Assembly: GCF_019139535.1 (NCBI RefSeq)
Contig: NZ_CP077073.1
Location: forward strand, 1,562,001 to 1,626,000
DNA length: 64,000 bases
Direction of reading: 5' to 3'
Source of the DNA: Pseudomonas muyukensis
GTDB taxonomy: Bacteria; Pseudomonadota; Gammaproteobacteria; Pseudomonadales; Pseudomonadaceae
Position numbers and translations under genes: made by a program. The notes under the pieces are model-generated. The model had not been told where the DNA came from, made no database searches, and saw only the letters and a list, made by a program, of their open reading frames with translations. This document shows positions 34,483 through 42,778 of this stretch, in pieces. Every line of letters begins with the position of its first letter. Positions within the stretch are counted from its first letter, which is position 1.

Positions 34483-34746
34483 TTACTCGGCCGCGGCGCC
34501 TTCGAGCAGCTCCGACAGTGCATCGGGCTGGCTCTTGAACGCACGGGCGAAGACATCGCGGTTCTTGGCCATGTAGATACCGGCCTCCTCGACCTGTTGC
34601 TCGCTCAGCGACGGCACCGCCTTGTGCAGCACCTCGGCCAGGCGCTCGGCCAGCTCGAGCATCTTGTCGTGACGGTCTGCTTCGGCCTTATCCATGAACA
34701 GGCGCTCCGGATCGCGGCTGCTGCGGTACACCACTTCGACGGCCAT
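34483..34746 (-). CDS. yebG: YebG-family SOS-induced protein
   Basis: The 87-residue protein matches YebG: AVEVVYRSSRDPERLFMDKAEADRHDKMLELAERLAEVL, followed by PSLSEQQVEEAGIYMAKNRDVFARAFK. It is a small, mostly helical cytosolic protein induced by DNA damage; its exact job in repair is not known to me. A near-ideal LexA box lies 40 bases upstream of its start, which supports both the identification and SOS control. Confidence 0.92.
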   Translation of the reverse strand: MAVEVVYRSSRDPERLFMDKAEADRHDKMLELAERLAEVLHKAVPSLSEQQVEEAGIYMAKNRDVFARAFKSQPDALSELLEGAAAE

Positions 34747-34785
34747 TCATCACCTCTGTGCCTTTTTGGTTGGGTTGGCTAACAA

Positions 34786-34801
34786 CTGTATTTTTATACA
34801 G
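34786..34801 (-). promoter_or_regulatory. LexA (SOS) box of yebG
   Basis: CTGTATTTTTATACAG matches the CTG-N10-CAG LexA consensus exactly, and its inner bases are also ideal. It extends to AACTG...CAGTA. It is about 40 bases before the yebG start, in promoter position on the minus strand, so LexA should repress yebG until DNA damage. Confidence 0.9.
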
Positions 34802-34966
34802 TACAGGCTCAAGCCATCGTCCTGCAACCGCAATGATGGCCTTTTATGCTGAAAAACAGCGTAGCCCACAGGTGCCCTGCGGCAATCGGCCGCCTTCCAA
34901 GGCAAGGGCCTGGCCCTTTAACTGCATGCCACAAGACCTTCAGCCGTATCGGGGATATCGAACATC

Positions 34967-35437
34967 GTGAACATCAAATGGGCAGAAAAACTGCGCAAGG
35001 GCCTGCATGGCTCGGCCGACTCGCTGGGCAACCTGTGCGTGGAGGCCTTCCACTACCTGGCGCTGTTCGGCATTGGTGCGATCACCGCCTATGCGGCGGT
35101 GGTGACTTTCCTGGACATGCTGGGCAAGGGCGGGGTCAGCGTCGATGACATCCTGCTGCTGTTCATCTACCTGGAGCTGGGGGCGATGGTGGGGATCTAC
35201 TTCAAGACCAACCACATGCCGATCCGCTTCTTGCTGTACGTGGCGATCACCGCGCTGACCCGCCTGCTGATCGGCGACGTGTCGCACCACAAGGCGCCGG
35301 ATGTCGGCTTGCTGTACGTGTGCGGTGGCATCCTGTTGCTGGCCTTCGCCATCCTGGTGGTGCGCTACGCCTCGTACCGCTACCCGTCGACCAAGGCGCT
35401 GGATGCCAGTGGCAAGGAAGTGGACGAGGGCAAGTAG
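34967..35437 (+). CDS. psiE: PsiE-family phosphate-starvation-inducible membrane protein
   Basis: The 156-residue inner-membrane protein has about four helices and the family segments FLDMLGKGGVSVDDILLLFIYLELGAMVGIYFKTNHMPIRFLLYVAITALTRLLIGD. The start codon is GTG at 34967, with GGGGAT about ten bases before; no ATG is close to the family N-terminus. PsiE function is unknown, and I see no clear Pho box in the 165 bases upstream. It is convergent with the DUF3509 gene, which it nearly touches. Confidence 0.9.
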   Translation: MNIKWAEKLRKGLHGSADSLGNLCVEAFHYLALFGIGAITAYAAVVTFLDMLGKGGVSVDDILLLFIYLELGAMVGIYFKTNHMPIRFLLYVAITALTRLLIGDVSHHKAPDVGLLYVCGGILLLAFAILVVRYASYRYPSTKALDASGKEVDEGK

Positions 35438-35440
35438 GCC

Positions 35441-35740
35441 TCAGTTGGCCAGGCCGGCGGCGGGGAAGCGGCGTTCGTCGGGCTGGCTGCGGGTCAGTGC
35501 GGCCAGCACTTGCACAGGGTTCTGGCCAAGCTCGATGGCCAGCCCCAGGCGGATGCTGTCGATGACCCGGCCAAGGCGCACCGGATCGTTGCGCTGGGCT
35601 TGGCTGATCAGGCGCTTGGCGACCACGCCGCTGTCGTCCGACAGGGTCAGCATGATGCTGCCGTCCAGGCGCTCGATGCTGAGGTTGACGCGGTACTCAG
35701 GCGCGAAGGCGGCGCTGATCTGGTCGAAAGGATTGTTCAT
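35441..35740 (-). CDS. DUF3509 family protein
   Basis: The 99-residue protein is the small DUF3509 type common in Pseudomonas: NPFDQISAAFAPEYRVNLSIERLDGSIMLTLSD, then ISQAQRNDPVRLGRVIDSIRLGLAIELGQNPVQVLAAL. It is cytosolic, with no cysteine motif or membrane segment. Function unknown. ATG 35740 is used because the upstream extension is not conserved-looking. Its gene follows, on the same strand, the hairpin that ends the RaiA-like gene. Confidence 0.85.
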   Translation of the reverse strand: MNNPFDQISAAFAPEYRVNLSIERLDGSIMLTLSDDSGVVAKRLISQAQRNDPVRLGRVIDSIRLGLAIELGQNPVQVLAALTRSQPDERRFPAAGLAN

Positions 35741-35824
35741 GGTCGGGTTCTGCCTTGAATGACTGCACAGATTGACCGGGCGCGTTCGAGGTTGGTTCAG
35801 GGCCGTTGATCGGTGAATTGCGAA

Positions 35825-35849
35825 AACGCCCGGCGCAAGGCCGGGCGTT
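35825..35849 (-). terminator. Terminator of the RaiA/HPF-like gene
   Basis: A perfect 10-bp stem, AACGCCCGGC/GCCGGGCGTT, with a 5-base loop. On the minus strand it is followed by a UUUU-containing tract. It begins 22 bases after the stop of the RaiA-like gene. Confidence 0.8.
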
Positions 35850-35870
35850 GGTGTGTGACAGCTGCTTGGC

Positions 35871-36218
35871 TCAGGCGTCCGGATCACTCAGTTCCAGGGC
35901 GCCGCGCTTGCTGCGCAGCTTGCCGTAGAAATGTTCCAGGGCGTGGTTCAGCTTGCTGGCGGCGCCGTCGACCGCCTGGTCGAGCGAGGCGGCGGTGTGG
36001 GTCACGGAAATCGGTTGGTGGCCTTTGGGGCGAGCCTCCATCTGGCAGCGTTTGTCATGCGGGCCGGGCTTGGCGCCGTTCTCGTCGCGCAGGTGGACCT
36101 CGATGCGGGTGAGGTCGTCCTCGTAGCGTTCGAGGCTGCTTTGCAGGGTGCTGCGCACCCATTGGTCGAGACGGATGTTGCCTTCGATGTGGTTGCTGCT
36201 GTTGACCTGGATTTGCAT
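35871..36218 (-). CDS. HPF/RaiA-family ribosome-associated protein
   Basis: The 115-residue protein has the single beta-alpha-beta-beta-beta-alpha ribosome-binding domain of the hibernation-factor family: MQIQVNSSNHIEGNIRLDQWVRSTLQSSLERYEDDLTRIEVHLRDENG, with KRCQMEARPKGHQPISVTHTAASLDQAVDGAASKLNHALEHFYGK. It lacks the C-terminal dimerisation domain of long HPF. It may bind 30S ribosomes in stationary phase; it differs from the canonical HPF gene (usually beside rpoN), so it is a paralogue. Single gene with terminator. Confidence 0.9.
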   Translation of the reverse strand: MQIQVNSSNHIEGNIRLDQWVRSTLQSSLERYEDDLTRIEVHLRDENGAKPGPHDKRCQMEARPKGHQPISVTHTAASLDQAVDGAASKLNHALEHFYGKLRSKRGALELSDPDA

Positions 36219-36357
36219 GATTCAATCCTTATTCAGCTTGCTCGCCAGAGGCGTGCCTAGGCCACTGAGGGCGTTGGGTTTTCTGCGCCTCTTGACTCTA
36301 AGGTCAGGCATCGGCGCGACGAATTCAAGCCCCTGTCGAAGAAAAATTTCCTGTTGC

Positions 36358-36384
36358 AAAAAGCCCGGCGATCGCCGGGCTTTT
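36358..36384. terminator. Bidirectional terminator after fecA
   Basis: GCCCGGCGATCGCCGGGC (36363-36380) is a perfect palindrome flanked by AAAAA and TTTT, a textbook symmetrical rho-independent terminator. On the minus strand it ends the fecA transcript eleven bases after the stop. Confidence 0.9.
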
Positions 36385-36395
36385 CTTGTCGTCGA

Positions 36396-38699
36396 TCAGA
36401 ACTCGACCGAGGTTTGCAGGTATAAAGTGCGAGGTTCACCCACGTACTTGCCCTTGTTGTTGTCATCGAACGAGCGGGTGTAGTACTCGCGGTTGAACAG
36501 GTTCTTCACCCCCACCGCCACCTTCAAGTTCGACAACTGCGGCCCGAAGTCGTAGCCGGCACGGGTGCTCACCAGCATGTAGCCCGGAATGCGCCCGGTG
36601 CTGCCGTCGGCGCTCTCGGCACCGGTATTGGCGTTGTCGGCGTACTGGCTGCTCTGGAAGCTGCTGTCCAGGTTCAACTGCCACGGGCCCTGGGTGTAGC
36701 CGAGCCCCAGGGTGCCCTTGTGGCGCGACGAGAACGGCACCTGGTTGCCCTTGTTCGGCCCATCCTCACGAATGGTGGCGTCGACGAAGGCGTAGCCGGC
36801 ATGCACGTCGAAACCGGCCAGGGCCGGGCTCAGGCCGTCGAGGGCGTAGCGCAGGCTGGTCTCGATGCCCTGGTGGCGGGTTTCACCGCGGGCGATCACC
36901 GAGTCGTTGGTCTGGTTGCTCTCGTACTGGTTGTCGAAATTGATCAGAAACGCGCCGATCTCCGCTTGCAGGTCGCCATTGTCGTAGCGGGTGCCCACCT
37001 CCCAGGTACGCGCTTTTTCCGGCTTCACCTCGCCACTGCTGACCCGGTTGGGCATCTGGCTGTACTGCACGCTGCCGAACGAGCCTTCGGTGTTGGCGTA
37101 CAGGTTCCAGTTGTCGGTCAGGTGGTACATCACGTTCAGCGCCGGCAGCGCGGTGTTGTAGCTGCCCTGGTAGCGCTGGCCGCTGAGCTTGTTGCTCTGC
37201 TCGGAGTCGATCATCTCGTAGCGGATGCCCGGGGTGATGGTCCAGCGGCCGATGTCGATGCGATCGTCCAGGTAGAGGGCGTGGGCCTCGGTGCTGCCGC
37301 GGGTGTCGCGGTCGTTGCGGCTGTTGGTGGTGGGCAGCCGGTTGGCGTTGCTCGGCTCGCGGTAGCGCAGTTCGTGGCCGGCTTCGTTGACGTAGCGGTA
37401 GCCGATGCCCAGCTCGTGCCAGCTGTCGCCCAGGGCCAGGCCCTGGGAGAAGCGGGTCTCGATACCGCGCACCCAGTACTCGCGGGGCGACAGCGAGACG
37501 AAGCTGCCCTGGTCGAGGTAGCCGCTGCGCAGGGTCTTGGTGAAGAAGCTGTTGACGCTGAACTGGCGGTCGTCCTGCTGGTAGTCGTAGCCGAAGTTGA
37601 ACAGCGTGCGGCGGCCCCAGAACTTGTCCTTCAAGCGGGTCGACTGGTACGGGTCGGCGTCGAAGTCGGCCGCGCTCAGGCCACCGGGCATCTGGGCTTC
37701 GCCCTCGTAGTACTGGGCCATGGCGTGCAGGCTGTTGGCCTCGTCCAGTTGCAGCTTGCCCTTGAGCATCAGGTCGTCGATCTGCGTGTCGCTGTGTTCG
37801 CGCCAGTCGCTGCCCCGGCTGCCGGAGTAGAGCAGGGCGCCGCCCAGGCCGTTGGCGTTGGTGCCGCCGATCAGCAGGTTGGCGCTGTTCTTCAGGCCAT
37901 CCTGGCTCGAAGACGGGCTGATCTGGTTCTGCATCGCCGCCTTGAAGGTGGCCTGTTCGGGGATGGCGCGGGTGACGAAGTTGACGATGCCGCCGACGTT
38001 CTGCGGGCCATAGCGTACCGCGCCGCCGCCGCGCACCACGTCCACCGCGTCCATGTTACCCAGGCTGATCGGCGCCAACGACAGCTGCGGCTGGCCGTAG
38101 GGGGCGAAGGGCACCGGGATGCCGTCCATCAGCACGGTGGAGCGCGAGGCCAGGCGCGGGTTGAGGCCGCGGATACCGAAGTTCAGCGCCAGGTCGTGGC
38201 TGCCGGTGCCGTTGTTTTCCGGAGCGTTGACCCCGGGAATGCGGTTGAGCACTTCGCGGGCATTGGCGGCGCCGCTGCGCTCGAACTGCTCGCGGCGCAC
38301 CACGTCGCGGGCGCCGGGGTGATCGAAGACGTTGTCCTGGCGCGCCTCGCCCAGCCAGTCGCCGACCACGGTCGAGGCGCCCAGCTCGACGGCGGTGCCG
38401 TTGCCGCCAGTGGGCAGCGGTTGCAGGCTGTAGGCGTTGTCGGTTTCCTGGCGGGCTTGCAGGCCGCTGCCACGCAGCAGGGTGTCGAGGCCCTGGCCGA
38501 TTTCGTATTGCCCCTCCAGGCCCGGACTGTTCAGGCCCTGGGTGATGGCCGGGCTGAACGAGATCAGCGCGCCGCTTTCGCGGCCGAACTGGTTCAGGGC
38601 CTGTTCCAGGGTGCCGGGGGCGATGTGGTAGTCGCGGGGGGCGGCCAGGGCGATCGGCGCGGCGAGGATCAGGGCGTAGGCGAGGGAGCTGGGGTGCAT
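36396..38699 (-). CDS. fecA: TonB-dependent receptor with signalling domain, FecA-like
   Basis: The 767-residue outer-membrane protein has a signal peptide (MHPSSLAYALILAAPIALAA). It then has an STN signalling domain (residues about 22-95; YHIAPGTLEQALNQFGRESGALISFSPAI is very close to FecA style), a TonB box/plug region and a 22-strand barrel ending YLQTSVEF with the terminal Phe. It imports a ferric chelate, probably ferric citrate, and its STN tells FecR when loaded. Upstream are fecI and fecR in the E. coli order. ATG 38699 is preferred over an upstream TTG. Substrate is inferred from similarity. Confidence 0.88.
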   Translation of the reverse strand: MHPSSLAYALILAAPIALAAPRDYHIAPGTLEQALNQFGRESGALISFSPAITQGLNSPGLEGQYEIGQGLDTLLRGSGLQARQETDNAYSLQPLPTGGNGTAVELGASTVVGDWLGEARQDNVFDHPGARDVVRREQFERSGAANAREVLNRIPGVNAPENNGTGSHDLALNFGIRGLNPRLASRSTVLMDGIPVPFAPYGQPQLSLAPISLGNMDAVDVVRGGGAVRYGPQNVGGIVNFVTRAIPEQATFKAAMQNQISPSSSQDGLKNSANLLIGGTNANGLGGALLYSGSRGSDWREHSDTQIDDLMLKGKLQLDEANSLHAMAQYYEGEAQMPGGLSAADFDADPYQSTRLKDKFWGRRTLFNFGYDYQQDDRQFSVNSFFTKTLRSGYLDQGSFVSLSPREYWVRGIETRFSQGLALGDSWHELGIGYRYVNEAGHELRYREPSNANRLPTTNSRNDRDTRGSTEAHALYLDDRIDIGRWTITPGIRYEMIDSEQSNKLSGQRYQGSYNTALPALNVMYHLTDNWNLYANTEGSFGSVQYSQMPNRVSSGEVKPEKARTWEVGTRYDNGDLQAEIGAFLINFDNQYESNQTNDSVIARGETRHQGIETSLRYALDGLSPALAGFDVHAGYAFVDATIREDGPNKGNQVPFSSRHKGTLGLGYTQGPWQLNLDSSFQSSQYADNANTGAESADGSTGRIPGYMLVSTRAGYDFGPQLSNLKVAVGVKNLFNREYYTRSFDDNNKGKYVGEPRTLYLQTSVEF

Positions 38700-38772
38700 G
38701 TGGCGCAAGTCCTGTGACAAGGGGTTCTGCCTTCTCTGTCACGCGAGGTTCGGGAAATGGCTCAGGCGGATT

Positions 38773-38785
38773 AAACATTTTTTGC
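38773..38785 (-). promoter_or_regulatory. Shared upstream element of fecA (possible ECF-sigma site)
   Basis: GCAAAAAATGTTT on the minus strand lies 74-86 bases before the fecA start. A near-identical GCAAAAAATTTT lies about 100 bases before the second receptor gene at 44555. This could be part of ECF-sigma promoters; it is an observation only. Confidence 0.35.
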
Positions 38786-38797
38786 ATCACGCGCTCG

Positions 38798-38880
38798 GTA
38801 GGAGCCAGCCTTGCTGGCGAACCGAGCCAACGCAGGGATCCGTGCGTGGAGCTGTTCGCCAGCAAGGCTGGCTCCTACAG
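38798..38880. repeat. REP inverted pair (gtaggagccagccttgctggcgaac class)
   Basis: GTAGGAGCCAGCCTTGCTGG and its opposed copy ending CAAGGCTGGCTCCTAC flank a 35-base spacer with GGATCCGTGCG. It lies between fecR and fecA. Confidence 0.9.
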
Positions 38881-38897
38881 GGGGAGGCCGCGCCTGT

Positions 38898-39827
38898 TCA
38901 ACTGGTGGCGGCTTCCACGTTGATCCAGTAACGGGTGAAGCGCCGCACCCGTACCGGCAACGCCACTTCGAGCATGTCGAGGACCTGCTCGCTATCTTCC
39001 AGCGGATACGAGCCGGAGATCCGCAAATCGGCCACCCGCTCACTGCAGGCAAGTTGCCCGAGCCGGTAGCGCGACAACTCGGCGAGAAAGTCCGTCAGGC
39101 GCATCTGCGACACTACCAGCATGCCGTCCACCCAGGCCGCGCGGTTGGGGTCCAGGGGCGCGATGGCCTGCCAGCCACCCTGGGCGAAGCGGGCCTGGTG
39201 CCCAGCCAGCAGGGGTTGGCCGGCGACGCTGGCCTGGCCGCTGAACACCGAGACCAGGCTGAAGCCGTCGAACTGGCGAATATCGAAGCGGCCCCGAGCC
39301 AGGTGCAGCTCGCCTTCGGCCGTGCGCACGCGCAGCGGGCGGGGTTCCTCGACCACGTCGAGCAGCACCTCGCCTTCGCGCAGGCGTACCAGGCGCTGTT
39401 GGCCATCGAAGCGCACGTCGGCGGCGCTGCGGGTGTTCAGGTGCAACTGGCTGCCGTCCTCGAGGCTCAGGCGTCGGCGTTGGCCCACTGGGCTACGGTA
39501 GTCGGCCATCAGCCCGGGCAGTGGATTGTGTTGTTGCAGGCCCAGCCCGGTGGCGCTGGCCACGCCCACCAGCAGCAGGGCCTTGAGCGCCCGGCGCCGG
39601 GCCGGCGAGGGCGGTGCCTGCAAGGTGGCGTGGACCACCGGCGAGACCACGCCGCGCAGGCGCTGGTTGACCTGCTGGATATGCGCCCAGGCGCGCTGGT
39701 GCTCGCTGTCGGCCTGCAACCAGCGCTCCAGGGCCTGGCGCTGATGCTGGTCGAAGGCCTCGCCTTGGGATTCGATCAGCCAGTGCACCGCCTGCTCGGC
39801 GATCTGTGGCGAGAAGCGGGTGTTCAC
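38898..39827 (-). CDS. fecR: FecR-type anti-sigma/sigma-activator membrane protein
   Basis: The 309-residue protein has a cytosolic N-terminal domain that binds sigma (AVHWLIESQGEAFDQHQRQALERWLQADSEHQRAW), one membrane helix at about residues 83-100, and a periplasmic FecR beta-domain with HLNTRSAADVRFDGQQRLVRLREGEVLLDV and a C-terminal secretin/TonB-like end. It carries the receptor's signal across the inner membrane to FecI. The start is GTG, overlapping the fecI stop (GTGA), so translation is coupled. Confidence 0.88.
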   Translation of the reverse strand: MNTRFSPQIAEQAVHWLIESQGEAFDQHQRQALERWLQADSEHQRAWAHIQQVNQRLRGVVSPVVHATLQAPPSPARRRALKALLLVGVASATGLGLQQHNPLPGLMADYRSPVGQRRRLSLEDGSQLHLNTRSAADVRFDGQQRLVRLREGEVLLDVVEEPRPLRVRTAEGELHLARGRFDIRQFDGFSLVSVFSGQASVAGQPLLAGHQARFAQGGWQAIAPLDPNRAAWVDGMLVVSQMRLTDFLAELSRYRLGQLACSERVADLRISGSYPLEDSEQVLDMLEVALPVRVRRFTRYWINVEAATS

Positions 39828-40318
39828 AGGGCGAAGTAGCAGCGCAGGGCTGCCTTGTTCAGGTAGCGCTTGACGGTGGCCAGCGAGATACCCAGCTCGC
39901 GGGCGATCTCGCCCTGGCCCAGGCCATCGACCTGGGCCAGCAGGAAGGCGCGCTTGACCAGCGGCGCCAGGCCGTCGAGCAGGCGGTCGAGTTCGAGCAG
40001 GGTGGCGAAGATGATCGCCTTGTCCTCTTCGCTCGGCGCCAGTTGCTCGGGCACCTGGGCCAGGGCCTCGAGGTAGGCGCGCTCCAGTTCTTGGCGGCGC
40101 AAGTGGTTGCACAGCACGCGCTTGGCCACGGTGGCGAGGAACGCGCGGGGCTCGATCAGTTGTGGCGCCTCGCGGGCCTGGAGCAGGCGCACGTAGGTGT
40201 CCTGGGCCAGGTCGGCGGCGCTCTGTGGGCAGCCCAGGCGCCGGCGCAGCCAGCCGGTCAACCAGCTGTGGTGGGCGACATAGAGGCCTTCGACGGTGGA
40301 AGAGAGGGCGCTGGGCAC
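39824..40318 (-). CDS. fecI: ECF sigma factor, FecI-like
   Basis: The 164-residue sigma factor has region 2 (SWLTGWLRRRLGCPQSAADLAQDTYVRLLQ) and region 4 helix-turn-helix (GLGQGEIARELGISLATVKRYLNKA), the two DNA- and polymerase-binding domains of ECF sigmas, with no region 1 or 3. It should direct transcription of fecA when FecR signals. First gene of the fecI-fecR-fecA series. A weak Fur-type sequence lies upstream. Confidence 0.9.
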   Translation of the reverse strand: MPSALSSTVEGLYVAHHSWLTGWLRRRLGCPQSAADLAQDTYVRLLQAREAPQLIEPRAFLATVAKRVLCNHLRRQELERAYLEALAQVPEQLAPSEEDKAIIFATLLELDRLLDGLAPLVKRAFLLAQVDGLGQGEIARELGISLATVKRYLNKAALRCYFAL

Positions 40319-40357
40319 CGATGCGACTCCGGCGCTGGCTAGCGCAACTGGAAGTAA

Positions 40358-40377
40358 GAATTGTTCGCATTGTATTC
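40358..40377 (-). promoter_or_regulatory. Weak Fur-box candidate upstream of fecI
   Basis: GAATTGTTCGCATTGTATTC has dyad ends GAAT/ATTC but matches the Fur consensus poorly. It lies 40-59 bases upstream of the fecI start, the correct place. Low weight. Confidence 0.3.
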
Positions 40378-40426
40378 ATGCGACCGATGTTCGGCAATTG
40401 CTGGCGACGTAAGGAGGGTCGGGATC

Positions 40427-40514
40427 CTTGTAGGCGCGGCTTCAGCCGCGATGAAGCCAACCGGTGCAGGGCACCCGCTTCGCGGGTGATCGCGGCTGAA
40501 GCCGCTCCTGCAGG
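40427..40514. repeat. REP inverted pair (taggcgcggcttcagccgcgat class)
   Basis: TAGGCGCGGCTTCAGCCGCG and its opposed copy, ATCGCGGCTGAAGCCGCTCC, flank a spacer that contains its own hairpin (ACCCGCTTCGCGGGT). This is a further REP class, found only here in the window. Confidence 0.88.
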
Positions 40515-40535
40515 TCCGACAGGGGTTTTGCTTAT

Positions 40536-40554
40536 GAGAATTGAAATCATTACT
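40536..40554 (+). promoter_or_regulatory. Fur-box candidate of the reductase operon
   Basis: GAGAATTGAAATCATTACT agrees with the 19-bp Fur consensus at about 13 positions, including the AATCATTA core. It lies 30-48 bases before the DUF3649 gene. Iron-dependent repression of the operon, and perhaps of the sigma genes behind it, is probable. Confidence 0.6.
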
Positions 40555-40583
40555 ATTGCAACCCCATTCCTCGGACTTCCGCC

Positions 40584-40889
40584 ATGAACCGCAAAGCCGT
40601 CGGTCTTCCCCTGAGCTATCGCCTGGCCGTGACCTCACGCAGCCTGGCCGCGCTGCTGGGCGGGTACCTGCTGGCGTCCATGGCCAGTGTCTGCATCACC
40701 CTGCTGGCGCCCATGAGCCAGGTGGACGCGACCATGACCGGCATGATGCTGTCGTTCGTGTTCTACCTGCTGGCCTTCCTCTGGTGCTTCGCCTGCCGCA
40801 GCGCCTGGCGCGCCTGGCTGGGGGTGCTGCTGCCGAGCGTGCTGCTGGGGGCGATCAACGGCCTGGCCTACTGGATGAAACTGCCATGA
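40584..40889 (+). CDS. DUF3649 family membrane protein
   Basis: The 101-residue inner-membrane protein has three hydrophobic helices (SLAALLGGYLLASMASVCITLL, MLSFVFYLLAFLWCFACRSAW, LGVLLPSVLLGAINGLAYW). It has the length and layout of DUF3649 proteins, which commonly precede a PepSY-TM protein in iron-uptake loci. It overlaps the next gene by ATGA. The function is not known; it may be an accessory of the reductase. Confidence 0.85.
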   Translation: MNRKAVGLPLSYRLAVTSRSLAALLGGYLLASMASVCITLLAPMSQVDATMTGMMLSFVFYLLAFLWCFACRSAWRAWLGVLLPSVLLGAINGLAYWMKLP

Positions 40890-42454
40890 AAGAGGGCTTC
40901 CGCCAGGCGATGGCCTGGTTGCACACCTGGACCGGCCTGATCTTCGGCTGGCTGCTGTTCGCGATCTTCCTGACCGGGACGCTGTCGTACTTCAAGGATG
41001 AGATCAGCCACTGGACCCAACCGGAAATCCGCAGCCACGCGCTCGATCCCGCAGCCAGCCTGACGGCGGCGCAACGCTACCTGGAGGCCAACGCCGGGCA
41101 CGCCAGCGGCTGGTTCATCCGCCTGCCCAGCGAGCGCGAGGCGGCGTTGAGCGTCGGCTGGCGCGACCCCGAGGCCGGCGGGCGACGGGGCTTCGTCAGC
41201 AAGACGCTGGATGCGCGCAGCGGCCAGGAAGTCGAGGCCCGCGACAGCCGCGGCGGCGAGTTCTTCTATCGCTTCCACTTCCAACTGCAGATGCCCCACC
41301 CCTGGGGCCGCTGGCTGGCGACCTTCTGCGCGTTCATCATGCTGCTCGGGCTGGTCACCGGGATCATCACCCACAAGAAGATCTTCAAGGAGTTCTTCAC
41401 CTTCCGCCCAGGCAAGGGCCAGCGCTCCTGGCTCGACGGGCACAACGCCATCGGCGTGCTGGTGCTGCCGTTCCACCTGATGATCAGCTACAGCAGCCTG
41501 GTGATCTTCATGTACATGGTGATGCCGGCCAGCATCATGGCCAGCTATGGCGACAGCAACCGCTACTTCAGCGACGTGTTCGGCCGCGACCAGGCGCCCA
41601 AGGCGGCGGCCCAGGCCGCGCCGCTGGTGCCGTTGGCCGAGCTGTACGGCAAGTTGCAGGCCCAGGCGCCGGGCGCGCGGCTGGGCTTCATCCAGGTGCA
41701 GAACCCCGGCGACCGCAACGCCCGCGTCACCTTCAACCGCGCGTCTTCCGACAGCGTGGCCTACCGGCGCAGCGCCAACTGGACCTTCGACGGCGCCAGC
41801 GGCGCACTGCTCACCCAGGGCGCGGCGGAAAGCGCGGCGATGTTGACCTCGTTCACCTTCGTCGGCCTGCACATGGGCAACTTCGCCGGACCCTGGTTGC
41901 GCTGGCTGTACTTCGTCTTTGGCGTGGCCGGCACCGCGGTGATCGGCACGGGCCTGGTGATGTGGCTGGGCAAGCGCCAGCTCAAGCACGCCAAGAGCGC
42001 ACGCATGCCGGGCGAGCTGCGCCTGGTGGAGGTGCTCAATATCGCCAGCATGAGCGGCCTGATGCTGGCCGTGGCGGCGTTCTTCTGGGTCAACCGTTTG
42101 CTACCGGCGACGCAGGCTGGGCGCGCCGACTGGGAGATCAACGGGTTCTTCCTGGCCTGGGGGCTGTCGTTGCTGCATGCGCTGCTACGCCCCGGGCGCC
42201 GCGCCTGGGGTGAACAACTGGCGCTGGGCGCGCTGGCATTCGCGCTGTTGCCCGCGCTCAACGCGCTGACCACCGGGCAGGGCCTGAACCACTCTATCGC
42301 CGTGGGCGATTGGGCCATGGCCGGTTTCGACCTGACCGCGCTAGGCACTGGGCTGTTCCTGGCCTGGGCCGCCGGCAAGATGCTGCGCACGCCCAAGCCG
42401 GTGGTCAAGCGGGCGCCGCGCGCCGCAAAAGCTGTGGAGGCGAGCGGATGCTGA
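40886..42454 (+). CDS. PepSY-associated transmembrane protein (siderophore-iron reductase-like, FoxB/FpvG/PiuB group)
   Basis: The 522-residue protein has the N-terminal PepSY-TM motif MAWLHTWTGLIFGWLLFAIFLTGTLSYFKDEI and four or more membrane helices with conserved His: HTWTG, RFHFQLQMPH, DGHNAIGVLVLPFHLMISY and GLHMGNF, which could bind haem. A periplasmic PepSY domain lies in between. Related Pseudomonas proteins reduce ferric siderophores at the inner membrane, so this may release iron taken in by one of the receptors here. It has DUF3649 and DUF3325 partners. A Fur-box candidate precedes the operon. Confidence 0.88.
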   Translation: MKEGFRQAMAWLHTWTGLIFGWLLFAIFLTGTLSYFKDEISHWTQPEIRSHALDPAASLTAAQRYLEANAGHASGWFIRLPSEREAALSVGWRDPEAGGRRGFVSKTLDARSGQEVEARDSRGGEFFYRFHFQLQMPHPWGRWLATFCAFIMLLGLVTGIITHKKIFKEFFTFRPGKGQRSWLDGHNAIGVLVLPFHLMISYSSLVIFMYMVMPASIMASYGDSNRYFSDVFGRDQAPKAAAQAAPLVPLAELYGKLQAQAPGARLGFIQVQNPGDRNARVTFNRASSDSVAYRRSANWTFDGASGALLTQGAAESAAMLTSFTFVGLHMGNFAGPWLRWLYFVFGVAGTAVIGTGLVMWLGKRQLKHAKSARMPGELRLVEVLNIASMSGLMLAVAAFFWVNRLLPATQAGRADWEINGFFLAWGLSLLHALLRPGRRAWGEQLALGALAFALLPALNALTTGQGLNHSIAVGDWAMAGFDLTALGTGLFLAWAAGKMLRTPKPVVKRAPRAAKAVEASGC

Positions 42455-42774
42455 GTGTCGGGCTGATCGGTTTCGCCGGTTTTGCCGGGCTGTGCCTGGC
42501 GATGGAAAAGCATTTCAACGAGCTGCTCGGGCGCAAGCCAACGGCTGTTCAGTTGCGTGCCTTGCGCGCGGGTGGCTGGGCCTTGCTGCTGTTGTCGTTG
42601 GTATTGGCCGTGCAAGGGCGCGGTTGGGCGTTGGGGTTGGTGGAGTGGAGCGCCGTGTTGATGGCCGGGGTCACCCTGTGGGTGTTCGGCCTGCCGTATC
42701 AACCTCGCCTGTTGCTGGGGTTGGCGGCGGCGAGCCTGCTGCTCGGGCCGCTGCTGGTCTTGCTGGCGCTGTGA
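42448..42774 (+). CDS. DUF3325 family membrane protein
   Basis: The 108-residue protein has three hydrophobic helices, opening LSVGLIGFAGFAGLCLAMEKHFNELLGR, the typical DUF3325 pattern with an E-K-H-F at the end of the first helix. It overlaps the PepSY-TM gene by seven bases and is preceded by GGAGG. It always appears to travel with PepSY-TM/DUF3649 genes in such operons; a supporting role in siderophore-iron reduction is inferred. Confidence 0.85.
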   Translation: MLSVGLIGFAGFAGLCLAMEKHFNELLGRKPTAVQLRALRAGGWALLLLSLVLAVQGRGWALGLVEWSAVLMAGVTLWVFGLPYQPRLLLGLAAASLLLGPLLVLLAL

Positions 42775-42778
42775 CAGC

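Noticed and set aside
34804..34966. Pho box or small RNA upstream of psiE
   Set aside because: I looked for PHO-box repeats and a terminator-ended transcript and saw neither clearly.
36720..38717. A 665-codon open frame antisense to fecA
   Set aside because: A shadow of a clear FecA-type receptor, of low-complexity Val/Ala/Gly/Gln composition.
38898..40550. One 550-codon frame covering fecR and part of fecI
   Set aside because: The FecR protein starts at GTG 39827 by homology and coupling; the upstream part is a frame-shadow of fecI.
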